A DNA stretch of 64,000 nt, taken from the NCBI RefSeq assembly GCF_048544455.1, contig NC_133534.1, positions 118,878,269 to 118,942,268 of the forward strand, given 5' to 3'. Shown here piece by piece: positions 20,581-32,822 of the stretch (its first letter is position 1; each line of letters begins with the position of its first letter). The notes beneath the pieces are model-generated. The model was not told the origin of the DNA and made no database searches. It saw only the letters and a program-made list of their open reading frames with translations. Source of the DNA: Silene latifolia (Eukaryota > Streptophyta > Magnoliopsida > Caryophyllales > Caryophyllaceae). Both the position numbers and the translations under genes were made by a program.

Positions 20581-22436
20581 TCAACCATCTTTTAGAGGAT
20601 ACTTGAGTACACCCTTTCGAATTTTCACATGGCCACAGATAACTTCCCCACCTGAATTGTCCTGCAAAAGGAATGAAAAAAGGACGCATGAATCACAAAT
20701 ATGAATGCGAACAAAAGGGCATGCATTTCACTAAAACAATCCAATCCACCTACATCACATCAATATCATCAAAATAACCGCCTCAAGGGAATGAGATCGC
20801 CTTATCGATCAATTCAATACCAAAAAATGCCATAGAAAGTTAAACTTGACAACCTGAACCCTATATAAAACAATTGAACATTGTGTTTGCGAATAAAACA
20901 TATCTGTTAGCAGCTATAGCAAGAAGGCAGAAGCTGCTTCTCCTCTAACCACTCTGGCAGCCTGAAGCTGCAACTGCAACTTGAGGAGATATACTTGGCT
21001 AGAGCAACCTACTCCAAAGTACAAGAAACTCACAAGTACAATCTTGTTCCAAGCATTTAAACAAACATGTCCCTGACAATCGATTTCATATTTTCAATAT
21101 AGCTTAACAACTCAATCTATGAGCTAAAGTCAGTGTATGAAATCAAACAATAAAAGGTCGTAAGACTCCTAAATAAGGCAAGTGAATCTAAAAAGTGCAT
21201 ATTTTAGAACTCGAAACCGAAGTTTAGGATTTTGGTATGAATCATCGTCTTAAACAATTAATGACAGCTATCGGAACTTGAACAGCTGCTAAAATCCGAC
21301 CTTTGGTACAACAGAAATTCTACTACATCGAAATCTATCTATAATCTCAATTGCATGAACAAACACTGGTTGTGTCATCTTCGGTAAGAAATAAGAGCCT
21401 AGGTACATAAGTCTCTTACTGTAGATACACAAGTCTCTTACTGTAGATACACAAATATACTTTATGTATCCAGAAACTCGCCTTTATTTGAGCTTAAAAC
21501 ACGACATGGTTCCGACGAGTAAAATTCCGTCTTAAAGCACTTCTACAAGGATGTCCTAAATAATACAGGATGCCCAAAGGCCAAAACTAAATACCAGAGT
21601 GCAATAGCACAAATTATATGCCATCATGGTAGATTGATATAGTGATGCGAAATCCAGTGTTGCGATAGGCTTCTCGTAAAACCCTGCTCGCGCATCCAAC
21701 ACCTACGCCACATAGCCCAGGAAAAGAAGATATTATGAAAAGAACAGGCACAAAAAAAGTTTTAAAGGCGGTCTGACTTGTCAGCTAATAGGCATGGCTA
21801 TTAGCCTATTACTCATGACTTATGACAGACCATTCATTCAGCAATGGTTGAAAGCAGGGCATAGGGTATGCCCTCTTAGATACACTCCTTTACCCTCTTA
21901 GATACACTCCTTTACTTTGCGAGATACATGTCTTTACCTTGCTAGATACACTTATTTATCTTGCTAAATACACTTATTTATCTTGCTAGATACACTTATT
22001 TATCTTCCTAGATACACTCTTTTACCATGCTAGATACACTCTTTTTTACCATGCTAGATACACTCCTTTACCTAGTTAGATACATATCTCTGGCTAGCTA
22101 GATACACTTTTTTAGATTGGTAGATACATGCCTTTACCTAGCTAGACACTCATTTACCTTATTAGATATACATTTCTGGCAAATTAGATACACTCCTTTA
22201 AAGTGCTAGATACACTCCATTGTGACTTAACCACCCCCTACCTTCTCTAGTTGAATAACGACTGATACGATAGTAGGAATACTTTAGAGACAAACTTCAA
22301 TTATGAGTATTAAAAGAAAGGTACCTGATTGCATAAAAATGATCCCCAAATAATGAAGAGCAATACAATTGCTCCAGCAGCATTGTGATATCTTCCATGA
22401 AAAGCATCATACGATATACGGCGGGCACGAATGATC
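20581..22436 (-). pseudogene. Captured 3' exons of a membrane protein gene
   Basis: On minus, an exon at 22436-22325 (acceptor AAAGCAG, donor GTACCT) ends in a hydrophobic run, AGAIVLLFIIWGSFLCNQ. The next exon at 20661-20581 (acceptor TTTTGCAG) continues in the same phase with EVICGHVKIRKGVLKYP and stops at TGA. The intervening 1.66-kb intron contains the element's motif array. A further exon-like frame upstream (22760-22566, containing PIAILSSLGIISVFGWRT, also hydrophobic) may belong, but its phase does not join cleanly. The protein is probably small with one or two membrane segments; the family is not recognised. Confidence 0.45.
21870..22225. repeat. Element B motif array, TAGATACAC orientation
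   Basis: More than a dozen units close to GCTAGATACACTCCTTTACC, tandem, about 22-24 bp each, inside the intron of the captured membrane-protein gene. Similar sites with GTAGATACACAAGTCTCTTA lie at 21400-21480. Confidence 0.9.
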
Positions 22437-22759
22437 CTGCTTTGTCTCGTTATTCAAATCATACGAGATAGTTGAAATCCCGAATATAATTTCGAAATGA
22501 TATCTTTGCATTGTTAGAAAAAGCGATACTCGTATATCGTAAATATTCACAAAGTAGAAAAAGTATCATACTGATGCACGAATCTTTGAAGGTGAGCGCC
22601 GGGATGTACGCCATCCAAAAACGGAAATGATTCCTAAACTAGAAAGAATTGCGATTGGACCATTCTTGTCAGCGCCTTTAGTCTCTTGATAAGATGTCTT
22701 TGCAAAGACATCATATCCATATAGTGAATTTCTTTGTGACATCATATCCATATATCCAC

Positions 22760-23345
22760 CCCCTACCTGCTCTAGTTGTTCGAGTATAACATGGGAGTAG
22801 TATGTACCTCTACATATACATGGGATACACAAAACCAACCGGAAATACTTTTTTGCAAACTTCAATCGAAATGCGTCGGAAAATTTAGAGCCAAAAACTG
22901 CAATTCATGGGAGTTGTCGGAAAATTAGTAACTTATATGACCAATTTTTATAAACCCTAATTTTTAATTAGAATTCATACCTAAAGATCAATTTTTTTTA
23001 TTATAATCTTATGTTTTCTCTTAAAACTACTTGATTCTTTACAATTGAATAGATTCAAATTACTAAACAATTCAAAGATTAAAATAAGAATTGAAACTAA
23101 CCTTTTTCTCTATAATAGACTGAAATCCGTTCCGCGGAAGGGTGGTGGAAGCGGCGGTGAAAGTGGTGGCCGGCGGTGAAAGAGGCGATGGATGTGTGAG
23201 AGGTGATGGAGGTTGAGTGTTTATGGTGGGAGGGGGTCGAATTGTTTCATCAGTTGGGTAGAAAAATAAGGAGCGCGATTGAGAATGGCTTTATTTGGTT
23301 AGTTAAATGCACGGTTCGCACCGTACTTTAGTTCGACGACCCCCG

Positions 23346-23349
<4 letters not shown>
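22760..23349. other. Right end of element B
   Basis: Non-coding; a GGTGG and GGCGG-rich patch at 23140-23240 precedes the right terminus (GTTCGCACCGTACTTTAGTT, ending in CCCCGACCC at 23349). Confidence 0.5.

Positions 23350-23409
<60 letters not shown>
23350..23409. repeat. (TA)n between elements B and C
   Basis: About 60 bp of pure TA repeat. Element B ends CCCCGACCC on the left and element C begins GGGTCGAGATCC on the right, so near-inverted GGGTCG ends face each other across it. Confidence 0.92.
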
Positions 23410-23413
<4 letters not shown>

Positions 23414-23716
23414 CGAGATCCGGTGAGAACCACCCATATAATGAGAACTATGAGAACCACTTAACAACCCTTGAATCTAATAATACACAGGCTGAGATTA
23501 ACTCAACCAAAGCCCAAACTTTTTCGCGCGTCCTACCCAAACCCAACTAATCTTACTCATTTTCTAATTTTGCTTTCTCTCTCTTCTTCAACTCATCTCG
23601 TCGACTATGAAAACCTTCCGCCATCAATGACGCCTATTCGATAATCAAACCTTAACTTTCTCTACAATCGAACGATAAATTCTTCGACAATCAACCTTTC
23701 AACGCTGCTTCAATCA

Positions 23717-23736
23717 ATGACGCCTTTAAATTCGAG
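23717..23736 (+). CDS. Transposase exon 1, element C
   Basis: ATG at 23717 opens six codons plus two bases and stops at a GTAAAA donor (23737). Its phase (2) matches exon 2 exactly, giving an uninterrupted join. A very short first exon is unusual, but the phase match over two introns supports it. Confidence 0.55.
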
Positions 23737-24044
23737 GTAAAATTTTGATCTTTATGATTATTTGTTGTGAAATTAGTTGTTTTAGTCGATTACATTAGAT
23801 TGTTCGTGAAATTAGGGATTGATTAACCGATTAGAATTCTGAATTGAACAATTATGCTTCTGAATTTAGGATTTCGTCAATTAAATTGGGGAAACTGAGA
23901 AATTAGGGTTAGGGGATTTGAGAAATTTGTTGAAACCATGAAATTAGGGTTTGATTCGTCTCTTAAGTTTCTGGATTGATAAATCATGCTTCTGAATTTA
24001 GGGTTTCATGAATTAAATTGAGGAAACTGGGAAATTAGGGTTGG

Positions 24045-24300
24045 AGACCGTTTATGTGCATCAAAATCTTGTTTATGTGCATCCAAATTCCTGTTTATGT
24101 GCATCAAATTCCTGTTTAGGTGCATCAAAATGTGATTTTGTGAATCAAATTGGCTTAATTGAGAAATTAGGATTTCATGAATTAAATTGGGGAAACTGAG
24201 AAATTAGGGTTGGAGACCGTTTATGTGCATCAAAATCTTGTTTATGTGCATCCAAATTCCCGTTTATATGCATCAAATTCCTGTTTATATGCATCAAATT
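24045..24300. repeat. Element C motif array, left, GTTTATGTGCATC
   Basis: About eight units near GTTTATGTGCATCAAAATCTT inside intron 1 of the transposase gene, with a partly duplicated block (AATTAGGGTTGGAGACCGTT at about 24030 and 24200). The inverted form recurs at the right side of the element. Confidence 0.85.
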
Positions 24301-24428
24301 GGCTTAATTGAGAAATTAGGGTTGGAGAAATTGTGAAATTGCCTGCATTTGTTAAAATCAGGGACTCAATTTCATGAATTATACTGTTGTATTGTTGCTT
24401 ATTTAATTTTTGACATTTCTTGTTGCAG

Positions 24429-24595
24429 CAATAATGACAAAGACAACTCCTCAATACTATCACAAACTTCTTCAAATGTCATTACAAACAAAGGAGCGAA
24501 TGTTGAAGCTAATGCATGTCAGCCTATTTTAGAAATATCTGCAATAGCAGTTGAACATGATGTTCCTGAAGTTGTGACTTTCGAATTTGTTGAAG
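24429..24595 (+). CDS. Transposase exon 2, element C
   Basis: Follows acceptor TTGTTGCAG (ending at 24428) and ends at donor GTACAA (24596). 167 bp, open throughout; codes for a Ser/Asn-rich then acidic segment with no fold recognised. Phases 2 in and 1 out match exon 1 and exon 3. Confidence 0.6.
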
Positions 24596-24707
24596 GTACA
24601 ATTCTATTCATCCTGGTAGTTGCTTGATGTTTTCAGCTTTTTAAAGGTACATTTCATATGCTTTTGTATCCCTCACCTTTCTTACTTTAATTGCACCACA
24701 TATGCAG

Positions 24708-25338
24708 ATATCATAGTAGAGGAGGCAGAGGACGAGGAGGCAGCAGAAGGTTCTTCAAGCACACAAATCGGGTTTTTGAGTGTCTCAACCATCTTAAGCC
24801 TGTTATTGGTATGCTATTCGATAAGCTTGAACTAGGTGTTGAGTTTTATGAAGCATATGCAAAAGAATGTGGGTTTGTGACTAGATTAAGCTCACAAAAG
24901 TCTAAAAATGGTGTCGTTACGCATAAAAACGTTGTGTGTAATAAGGCTGGAGTATGTTAAGCGAAAGGAAAAAATCACAGGAGGCAAAGGACTAGGATAG
25001 AATGTCCTTCTTGTATTAAATTTAAGCGAATTTTGGAGGAAGGTCCTGATATGGGTAAATACCAAATATATGATTTTCATGAAGGTCATAATCATATGCC
25101 ACAAACACCATCAACAATGGTACATTTGACACAAACGAGAGAGTTGAATGTAGTTCACAAAAAAATGATAATTGACAACTCCAAAAATAACATAGGTCCA
25201 GTTAAGTCGTATAGGTTGTTCAAGGAGTATGTTAGAGGTTATAGGAATGTGGGTGCGTCATTGGAAGACTTTAAGAACTTTTCTAGAGATATCAAAAATT
25301 ATTTATCAGAGGGGGATGCTCAAATGCTTATTGAACAT
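24708..25338 (+). pseudogene. FAR1/MULE transposase exon 3, 5' half, split by retrotransposon
   Basis: Starts after CATATGCAG with an acidic stretch (EEAEDEEAAEG), then a frameshift near 24770 leads into the FAR1 zinc-binding domain (LELGVEFYEAYAKECGF; NVVCNKAG; IECPSCIKFK; DFHEGHNH) and the following helical region (KSYRLFKEYVRGYRNVGASL; DFKNFSRDIKNYL). A UAA at 24958-24960 breaks the domain in frame. The frame ends at 25338, where the Athila-like element has inserted within the AACAT target. FAR1-type MULE transposases bind the terminal repeats with this domain; host FRS transcription factors derive from them, so a domesticated FRS gene is the alternative. The motif arrays in its introns favour the transposon. 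Confidence 0.85.
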
Positions 25339-25694
25339 TGATACGGTCGTTTCTGTACCAAAAATAAACCTAAATACAACTAACAGAAGCTAGCGGCAAG
25401 TAGGGTCGATCTCCACAGGGAGGCAAGTTATCTATCTGTAGTCCGTCTATCTATGTCACAAATGGGGGGTTGTTTGAATTGGCTTCTAAACTACGAGGTT
25501 TAAAGGAAGAGAAATACGGATAAGAGCAGTAAAAGCAAGGAAATAAGTTTGAAACTATCAGATAAAGAGGGACATGTCGGGAATTCGGTTCACTACGGTA
25601 GTCCAGTGACTCAACTGTAAATGATTCAGACGAATTAATGTAAGACGGATGTTGAAAGGTCCTTTCGGTCCACTTTCTATCCTAAAATACCACT
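25339..25694 (-). repeat. Athila-like 3' LTR, part 1
   Basis: Matches 43682-44036 of the intact LTR, starting TGATACGGTCGTTTCTGTAC. It ends in CCACT, where the copia element inserted; the LTR resumes at 34501. Confidence 0.92.
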
Positions 25695-26671
25695 TGTGGG
25701 ATTTATCTGTATGCATCCCTTAATATTCAAGGATTATAACGAATTTTATGAAGATGATCACTAGTCATAAAATAAAATTACATAAACAAAAGTATATAGG
25801 ATTTAGAAATAACCTTCGGTCCTAGCAAAAACGGCCTAAGAACAATATCAAAGTTGATATTCGCCTATTAGTTGCACCCAAGACGATATGAGATATGCCC
25901 TTTGATTATGCTAGAATCGATCCAAATTTTCTGTAAAAATTTAGGTTGTTTTGTGTTTTTTTTCTGATGAGAGGAGAGATTAGGTTAAAAGAGAATTAGG
26001 GTTAGAAAATGATCTCCCTTTCTCCTCTTATGGAAACCGAAAATGGGAGTGAATAAGGGAGATATTATCTTCCCTAATTCGGCCCATATCACCGAAATAA
26101 GGAGTATATTTTCCTTATTTTCGGTTATTCCAAAAATGTATAAAATGTGTTAAATTGTCATCTAGTGAGGATCGAACCCATGACCTATTGGTTTGTGTAG
26201 CCTCACTATTACCACTATGACACATTCATCTTGTTGATATTAAATATAACCGATTACATTTAATTATGAATTAACAGATTAATTCGTCCAAGCTAACATT
26301 ACATACATTTAATTAAATATAACTTATTATATTTAATTTACGAATTGACAGTTAATTCATCTCAACTAATATTATTTAACCTTCATTAAATAATTGTCTC
26401 ATCAACACATTGACTAACTGTTTAGTCATATTAGGCATCAATGTGATTATATTTCTATAACCACATCTCTCAAACACATCCTATAGGTGTGACCTTTAGG
26501 GACCAGTTGATCACCGACATCTGTATGATAATAACGTCAAACTTTCTAGCAAGCCAACCGTTATTAGGTAATCGTTAATCAACTGATTAAAATACGAAGT
26601 ATACCCTTGTGAACCTGTAAGAGATTTACAAATGTTATCACACTAATTTGTGGAGGACACAAGCTCCAACA
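25695..26671 (-). repeat. Copia 3' LTR
   Basis: 977 bp, beginning TGTGGGATTTATCTG and ending CTCCAACA on the plus strand. It contains a segment (about CAATATCAAAGTTGAT, near 25840) absent from the other LTR. Confidence 0.95.
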
Positions 26672-27455
26672 AACTCCTACTTGTCCTCACAAGTGTATGT
26701 GCGATAACCGATTCTCATATCCTAAAATTTCTCCCACTCAATGTAAAACAATTTGCAAATCCGTATTCACAAAGGTCGTATTTTACAAGCGATCAATATC
26801 AAGAGTGGTTTCCCCGATTAGAGAGTAACTTAACTGATAAATGAATCAACATTCGAGTATGGCCATGCATTTCAGTTACAACTCCTCGAGTGTCCCTGAG
26901 AAATAACTATACCTGATAAAGGTTGGATATTTTCCTCAACTCGAATCCTGAGATGTAAGCACAGTATGAAATGACCCAGAAAAAATCTACTTAGCCTCCG
27001 ATTCACGGCAGACCGTGAGAAAGAAACCAAAGTCACCCAAAAACTGCCTTAATCTCAAGAGACAGTCGATAGTCAAAAGAATCGACTCTAGGAACACAAT
27101 GGATGTCCTATGCACGACCTGGCACCGAATGTTTTTAAACATTTAAGACTCCATTACGTTGTGACAAAAAGTTGTCCTACGAGGTATCGTAATAATCTCG
27201 CATCTGTGATCGATCAGTCAACCGTTTGACTTATGGTTAGTTGAACCCACCATCAATCGACTGCACAATATAATAGCCGGAGTTATCAGCTCACATTGGC
27301 GATTACGGACCAAAACAAATATAATGTAATTCAGTTCACTTTGTGGTGTTCAATGTTGTCAGTACAATCCACATGAAAAATAAAATATTATAATAAAACG
27401 ATGAAGTTATAAATAGTATATGAAAAAGATAATGTATCAAATCCATAATCAAGTA
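26672..27455 (-). other. Copia 3' non-coding region and polypurine tract
   Basis: Between the pol stop and the 3' LTR. The likely polypurine tract on minus is GAGGACAAGTAGGAGTT (26672-26690 region) next to the LTR. No gene seen; the ORF at 26650-26844 crosses the LTR edge and is not credible. Confidence 0.6.
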
Positions 27456-30400
27456 CTACAATTCAGGAACACGTTTAATTCCCATGGAAATAACGTGCCC
27501 TACATGCTTATCATAATTCAACGGTTTAGTGAGAGGATCCCCGATGTTATCATCCGTCGCAATCTTGTCTATCACTATCTCCTCTTGCTCCACATAATCA
27601 CGGATTAGGTGAGCTTTCCGATGTACATGTCTAGATTTGTTGCTAGACTTTGGCTCCTTAGCCTGGAAGATGGCACCTCTATTGTCACAATAGATGGTGA
27701 TCGGGTCATTCGAACTAGGAACTACCGTAAGTCCTTGTAAGAATTGACGCATCCGTATCGCTTCCTTTCTTTGCCTCCGAGCGGCATAGTACTCGGATTC
27801 AGTAGTAGAATCTGCTACAACACTCTGTTTGGAACTCTTCCAGCTGACCACAACACCATTAAGAGTGAAGACGAACCCGGACTGAGATTTTGAATCATCT
27901 CGATCCGTTTGGAAGCTAGCATCTGCGTAACCGATTGCGCATAGCTTAATATCGCCTCCATAAGTCAATACCCAATCCTTAGTCCTCCGTAGGTACTTGA
28001 GGATGTTTTTAACAGCTATCCAGTGTATTTCACCTGGAGTCTTTTGGTGCCGACTCGTCATACTCAATGCATATGCCACGTCTGGACGTGTGCATATCAT
28101 GGCATACATGATCGATCCTATTGCAGATGCATAAGGAACACGACTCATCCGCTCAATCCCTTCAGGCGTCGTGGGTGACTAAGACTTGCTCAACTGCATC
28201 CCAGTCGTCATTGGAAGGTTCCCCTTCTTGGAGTTGGTCATGCTGAACTTCTCAAGAATCTTATCCAAATAAGACTCCTGACTAAGTGATAACGTCCGTC
28301 GTGATCTATCTCGGTAGATACGGATTCCCAAAATGCGCTGTGCCTCACCCAGATCTTTCATCTGGAAATGGTTCTTCAACCATTCCTTAACCGAAGATAG
28401 GAGAGGAATGTCATTCCCAATCAAGAGTATGTCATCAACATACAATATCAAGAATACAATCTTGCTCCCACTCGACTTGATATATAATCATGGTTCTTCG
28501 ACCGATCGAGTGAAACCATACTCTTTTATCACTTGGTCGAAACGATGATTCCAACTCCGAGAAGCTTGCTTAAGTCCATAAATGGAACGCTTAAGCTTGC
28601 ATACTTTGTTAGGATGTTCAGGATCTATGAAACCTTCGGGTTGCACCATGTACAACTCTTCCTCCAAATAACCGTTTAAGAAGGCGGTTTTCACATCCAT
28701 TTGCCAAATTTCATAATCATGAAATGCGGCAATCGCTAAGATTATCCGAATGGAACGTAGCATGACTACAGGTGCAAAAATCTCATCATAATGCAATCCG
28801 TGCACTTGAGTGAAACCTTTTGCCACAAGTCGTGCCTTATAGGTATCTGGTTGCGCGTCTATAGAACGCTTTATTTTGTAAAGCCATTTCCACTGTAGAG
28901 GTTTTACCATATTAGGTAAATCAACTAGATCCCATACGTCATTCTCATACATGGAGTCCATCTCGGATTGCATGGCTTTGAGCCATAACTTTGAGTCGGA
29001 ACAGGCCATAACACCTTTATAGGTAGCGGGTTCATTACTCTCTAGGAGTAAAACGTCATTCTCCTCGACCATACCAATGTATCTGTCCAGAGGATGAGAG
29101 ACTCTACCCGACCTCCTAGGTTCCTCAGGAAAATTAACCGTATCATCAGTTGGAGGAACAACTTCCTCTATCCGTTCCTCGGTCGTTGGTTCTGGAATCT
29201 CCGACAGCTCGAAGGTTCTATTACTCGTCTTGTTCTAGAGAAATTCTTTCTCTAAGAACGTCGCACTAGCCGCAACAAAAACTCGATGTTTGGTAGGCGA
29301 ATAGAAGTAATGACCAAATGTTCCTTTTGGATAACCTATAAAGTATGTCTTGACCGATCGCGGGCCGAGCTTATCCTCGTGTCTCCACTTGACATAAGCC
29401 TCGCAACCCCAAACCCGAATAAAGGACAAGTTAGGGACCGTTCCCTTCCACATTTCATATGGAGTCTTGTCGACAGCTTTAGACGGACTTCGGTTAAGTA
29501 TAAGAGCAGCTGACAAAAGAGCAAAACCCCATAATGAATCAGGCACTACGGTGTGACTCATCATGGATCGAACCATATCAAGTAAGGTTCGATTTCTCCG
29601 TTCGGACACACCATTCAATTGAGGTGTTCAGGTGGAGTTAAGCGCAAAACGATTCCACGAGTCTTTCAGGTGTTGATCAAACTCATTTGAAAGATATTCG
29701 CCACCCCGATATGAACGGAGTGCTTTAACCTTTCTACCCAGTTGGTTTTGTACCCTGTTCTGGTATTCCTTGAATTTCTCAAAGGACTCACTTTTATGCT
29801 TCATTATGTAGACATATCCGTATCTACTTAAATCGTCCGTGAAAGTGATAAAATATCTATAGCCATCTCTAGCGATAATTGACATAGGTCCACAAACAAC
29901 AGTATGAATGAGTCCTAATAGGTCACTAGCGCGCATTCCAACACCTTTGAAGGAAATTCGAGTCATCTTGCCAATGAGACATGATTCACACGTGCCATAT
30001 GTAGAAAAATCGAATGCGGGAATAGTCCCATTATCGACGAGTTTCTTCACGCGTTTCTCATTTATGTGTCCCATTCGACAATGCCATAGATAGGTTTGAT
30101 CTTTGTCACCAACCTTTATTTTCTTATTATTCACGTGTAATACTTCCGTGGTTTGGTCTAAGATGTAAATTCCATTCATGGAAACTGCTTTGCCATAAAT
30201 CATTTCATTGAAAGAGAAAATACAGCTATTATCCTTTATTGAAAATGCAAAACCCTCTTTAGCAAGTACGGAAACAGAAATAATATTCTTAGACAAACTG
30301 GGTACATAGTAACAGTTATATAAAAATAACTCAAAACCACTAGGGAGTTGGATTACATATGTTCCCTTCGAGACAGCAGCAACTCGTGCTCCATTCCCGA

Positions 30401-31472
30401 CACGCAGGTCCACATCACCTTTTTCGAGAGCTAGTTTGTTCTTTAGGCCCTGCAAATGATTACACAGATGAGAACCACAACCAGTATCTAGTACCCAAGT
30501 TCCGAAATTTGCATGGTTAATCTCAATCATATGAATATAAGATGACATACCAACAGGAATGACGCGGCCTACTTTGATGTCCTCACGGTAGACGGGACAG
30601 TTCCTCCTCCAATGTCCAGTCTTGTGACAATGGTGGCACTCTATGTCACCGCCCTTGCTCTTTGCCTTGCCCTGTGAGCCACTAGTCTCACCAGGCGCAC
30701 TCTTACCGTTTCTTGGCTTCTTAAACTTTGGCTTACCTACAGCTAGGTCGCCATGAGCCTTGCCCTTACCTTTACCCTTGTTTGAAATCATGAGAACATC
30801 CTGCTTCATGCTCTCACTCAATTTCATATCCTTCTCGGTCTGTACGAGAAGGGAGTGTAGCTCATGAGGACTCTTTTTCAAGTCATTCATGTAGTAGTTC
30901 GCCCTGAAAAGGGCAAAACCATCATGAATTGAATGAAGCATTCGGTCAATGACAATGCTCTCACTGATTTTGCAATCAAGAGCCTCCAACTTCTCGACAT
31001 TCTCAATCATGTGAAGAATGTGTGGGCTAACCGGTTGGCCCTTCTGGAGTTTCACATCAAAGAAGCGACAAGAATGCTCATATGTAACGATTCTCGGTGC
31101 CTTTGAGAACTCGTTAGTGAGCGTGGTGAAAATCTTGTTTGCACCCTGAGCAATGAAGCGTCTCTGCAAATTGGTTTCCATTGCAAAGATGAGTACGTTC
31201 TTTATCGCACCCGCTTCCATAACGAAGTCACTATAAGCGAGTGACTCGTTGACTCCTGCATTAAGGCCTGGGTTGACCGGTATTGGCTCAGTTAAGTACT
31301 TGAGCTTACCGTCAGCAATGGCAGCATTCCGTAGTGCCGCCTCCCAGTCCGCAAAGTTGGACCCATCATTCTTCAGTCGCGTAGACTGATTCATATGGTC
31401 CATGAAAGCTTTCAGCCAGGACTCGCGTCCAAGTGTGGCACTAGGCATTGGGATTGCGTTATTTCCAGCCAT
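27456..31472 (-). pseudogene. Copia gag-pol polyprotein with four in-frame stops
   Basis: One frame of 1,339 codons, read on minus from ATG at 31472, with no frameshift. Order: Gag (residues 1-270), zinc knuckle CHHCHKTGHWRRNC (about 277-290), aspartic protease WVLDTGCGSH (about 322), pre-integrase HCRMGH (about 460), integrase from about 515, reverse transcriptase with YVDD (28431-28442), RNase H (GYADASF; DSTTESEY), stop at 27456. Nonsense codons: UGA at 29628-29630 in integrase, UAG at 29235-29237, UGA at 28488-28490 in RT, UAG at 28179-28181 before RNase H. All lie in the frame, so the damage is point mutation only. The product would have been virus-like particle protein plus replication enzymes. 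Confidence 0.95.
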
Positions 31473-32787
31473 TTCGTTGTAACAGTATTATGAAAATAAA
31501 CGTGTTCTACACTGCGAGAAGAAGAATAAAAATAATAAGCATGTGCATCGTTTATATTTTTAAGTCTAATGAACTACTGTCATAACGCGAAGACTCAAAA
31601 CATTTATACAATTGACCTCCCTCAAGAATTATATAAATGATCCCAAGACTCAATTCTCTGTAAATTGATAAGCTAACCTTTTAGCTAATTCTACCGTTAG
31701 AATTCTTGGTCGATAAATTTCTGTAAATTCTATCTTTAGTCCATCATAATCACGAGAAACTCTTCGGACTATGATGTTGAGGTAAACTAAGTCAACACAA
31801 CTACTTACCCAACGTAGAAGGGGTCATATTATGCCTACCGACGAAGAAGGGATTCATAGTTGTTTGCCCTTATAAAGACTAATCTCAATTTCCGTTTTTA
31901 GAGGAAGATCCCATCAACTTTATTTTAATTCATTTTAAGTGAACTAATATCTAGCATGCGAGAATGAATAAACTAAGGTGATGGCTTAATAAGACCGTGA
32001 CATCTGTATGTCCATGAAAACTAACATACAACCTATATGAGTCAATTTTCATGCATTTTAGTAGTAGGTGGTTTGGTTTTAGGCAGAATATGATGCATAA
32101 ACTATCATGTGAATGAAGAGCAATAGGAATGAAAACGTAAAAACAATAAAAGTCCTAGTGTGGCCTATCCTATCAAAATGAACAATAAATACAGGTTTGG
32201 AATCCATCCTTGGACCCGAGAAGCTTGTCTTGATTTTCCATCTTGATCCATGTAGCGGGAGTGAGCTCCAATCTCCATCTTTAGTCTTCTTCGAAAAATT
32301 ACAATAAATAAAATTTACATAATAAACCTATTTATTACATTCTAATTTCAAAACCCAAAAACTAAAGAAAAATAAAGGAGATTCGAGATCTCATAATTAC
32401 ATAAAAAATCATGTTTCCTTCATTACGAAAACATAATTTGACTAAGGCCACACTAAGTATTACAAATTACAACCGATTGCAAAAAAAAAAAAAAAACGTA
32501 AATTAAATTCATTCAATCGATTCATTCAACAAAAATTAAAATGCATCAAATAAAAATAAATTAAACATACATGACACAATTCCTTAATTATGTTGATTAA
32601 TTTATCCAAACCACCTATTTATATCAAATTAAGTGACAATTCCTCAATTAATCACATTAATTTCAATCTTAATTCATATTAAACTTGTAATATGAATTCA
32701 ATCCGCCAAAATTTTAAACTGCTTTAAAATAATATGATATCTTTAAATTGTGAACCGTTTCACAATAACTAATTGGCCAAAACAAAC

Positions 32788-32822
<35 letters not shown>

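Larger units (their letters stand above)
16324..23349. mobile_element. MULE-like element B carrying captured exons
   Basis: The left end contains AACCTAAAGTTCGGTGCGAA; the right end, read on minus, contains AACTAAAGTACGGTGCGAAC, so the termini are imperfect inverted repeats. Both edges lie in (TA)n tracts. No transposase is present. The interior carries exon-like fragments of at least two to three unrelated genes on both strands (18052-18177 and 19300-19800 on plus; 20581-22436 on minus) and arrays of a TAGATACACTCCTTTAC motif. This fits a Pack-MULE-like gene-capturing element. The superfamily is inferred from likeness to neighbours A and C, and a Helitron origin is not excluded. Confidence 0.55.
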
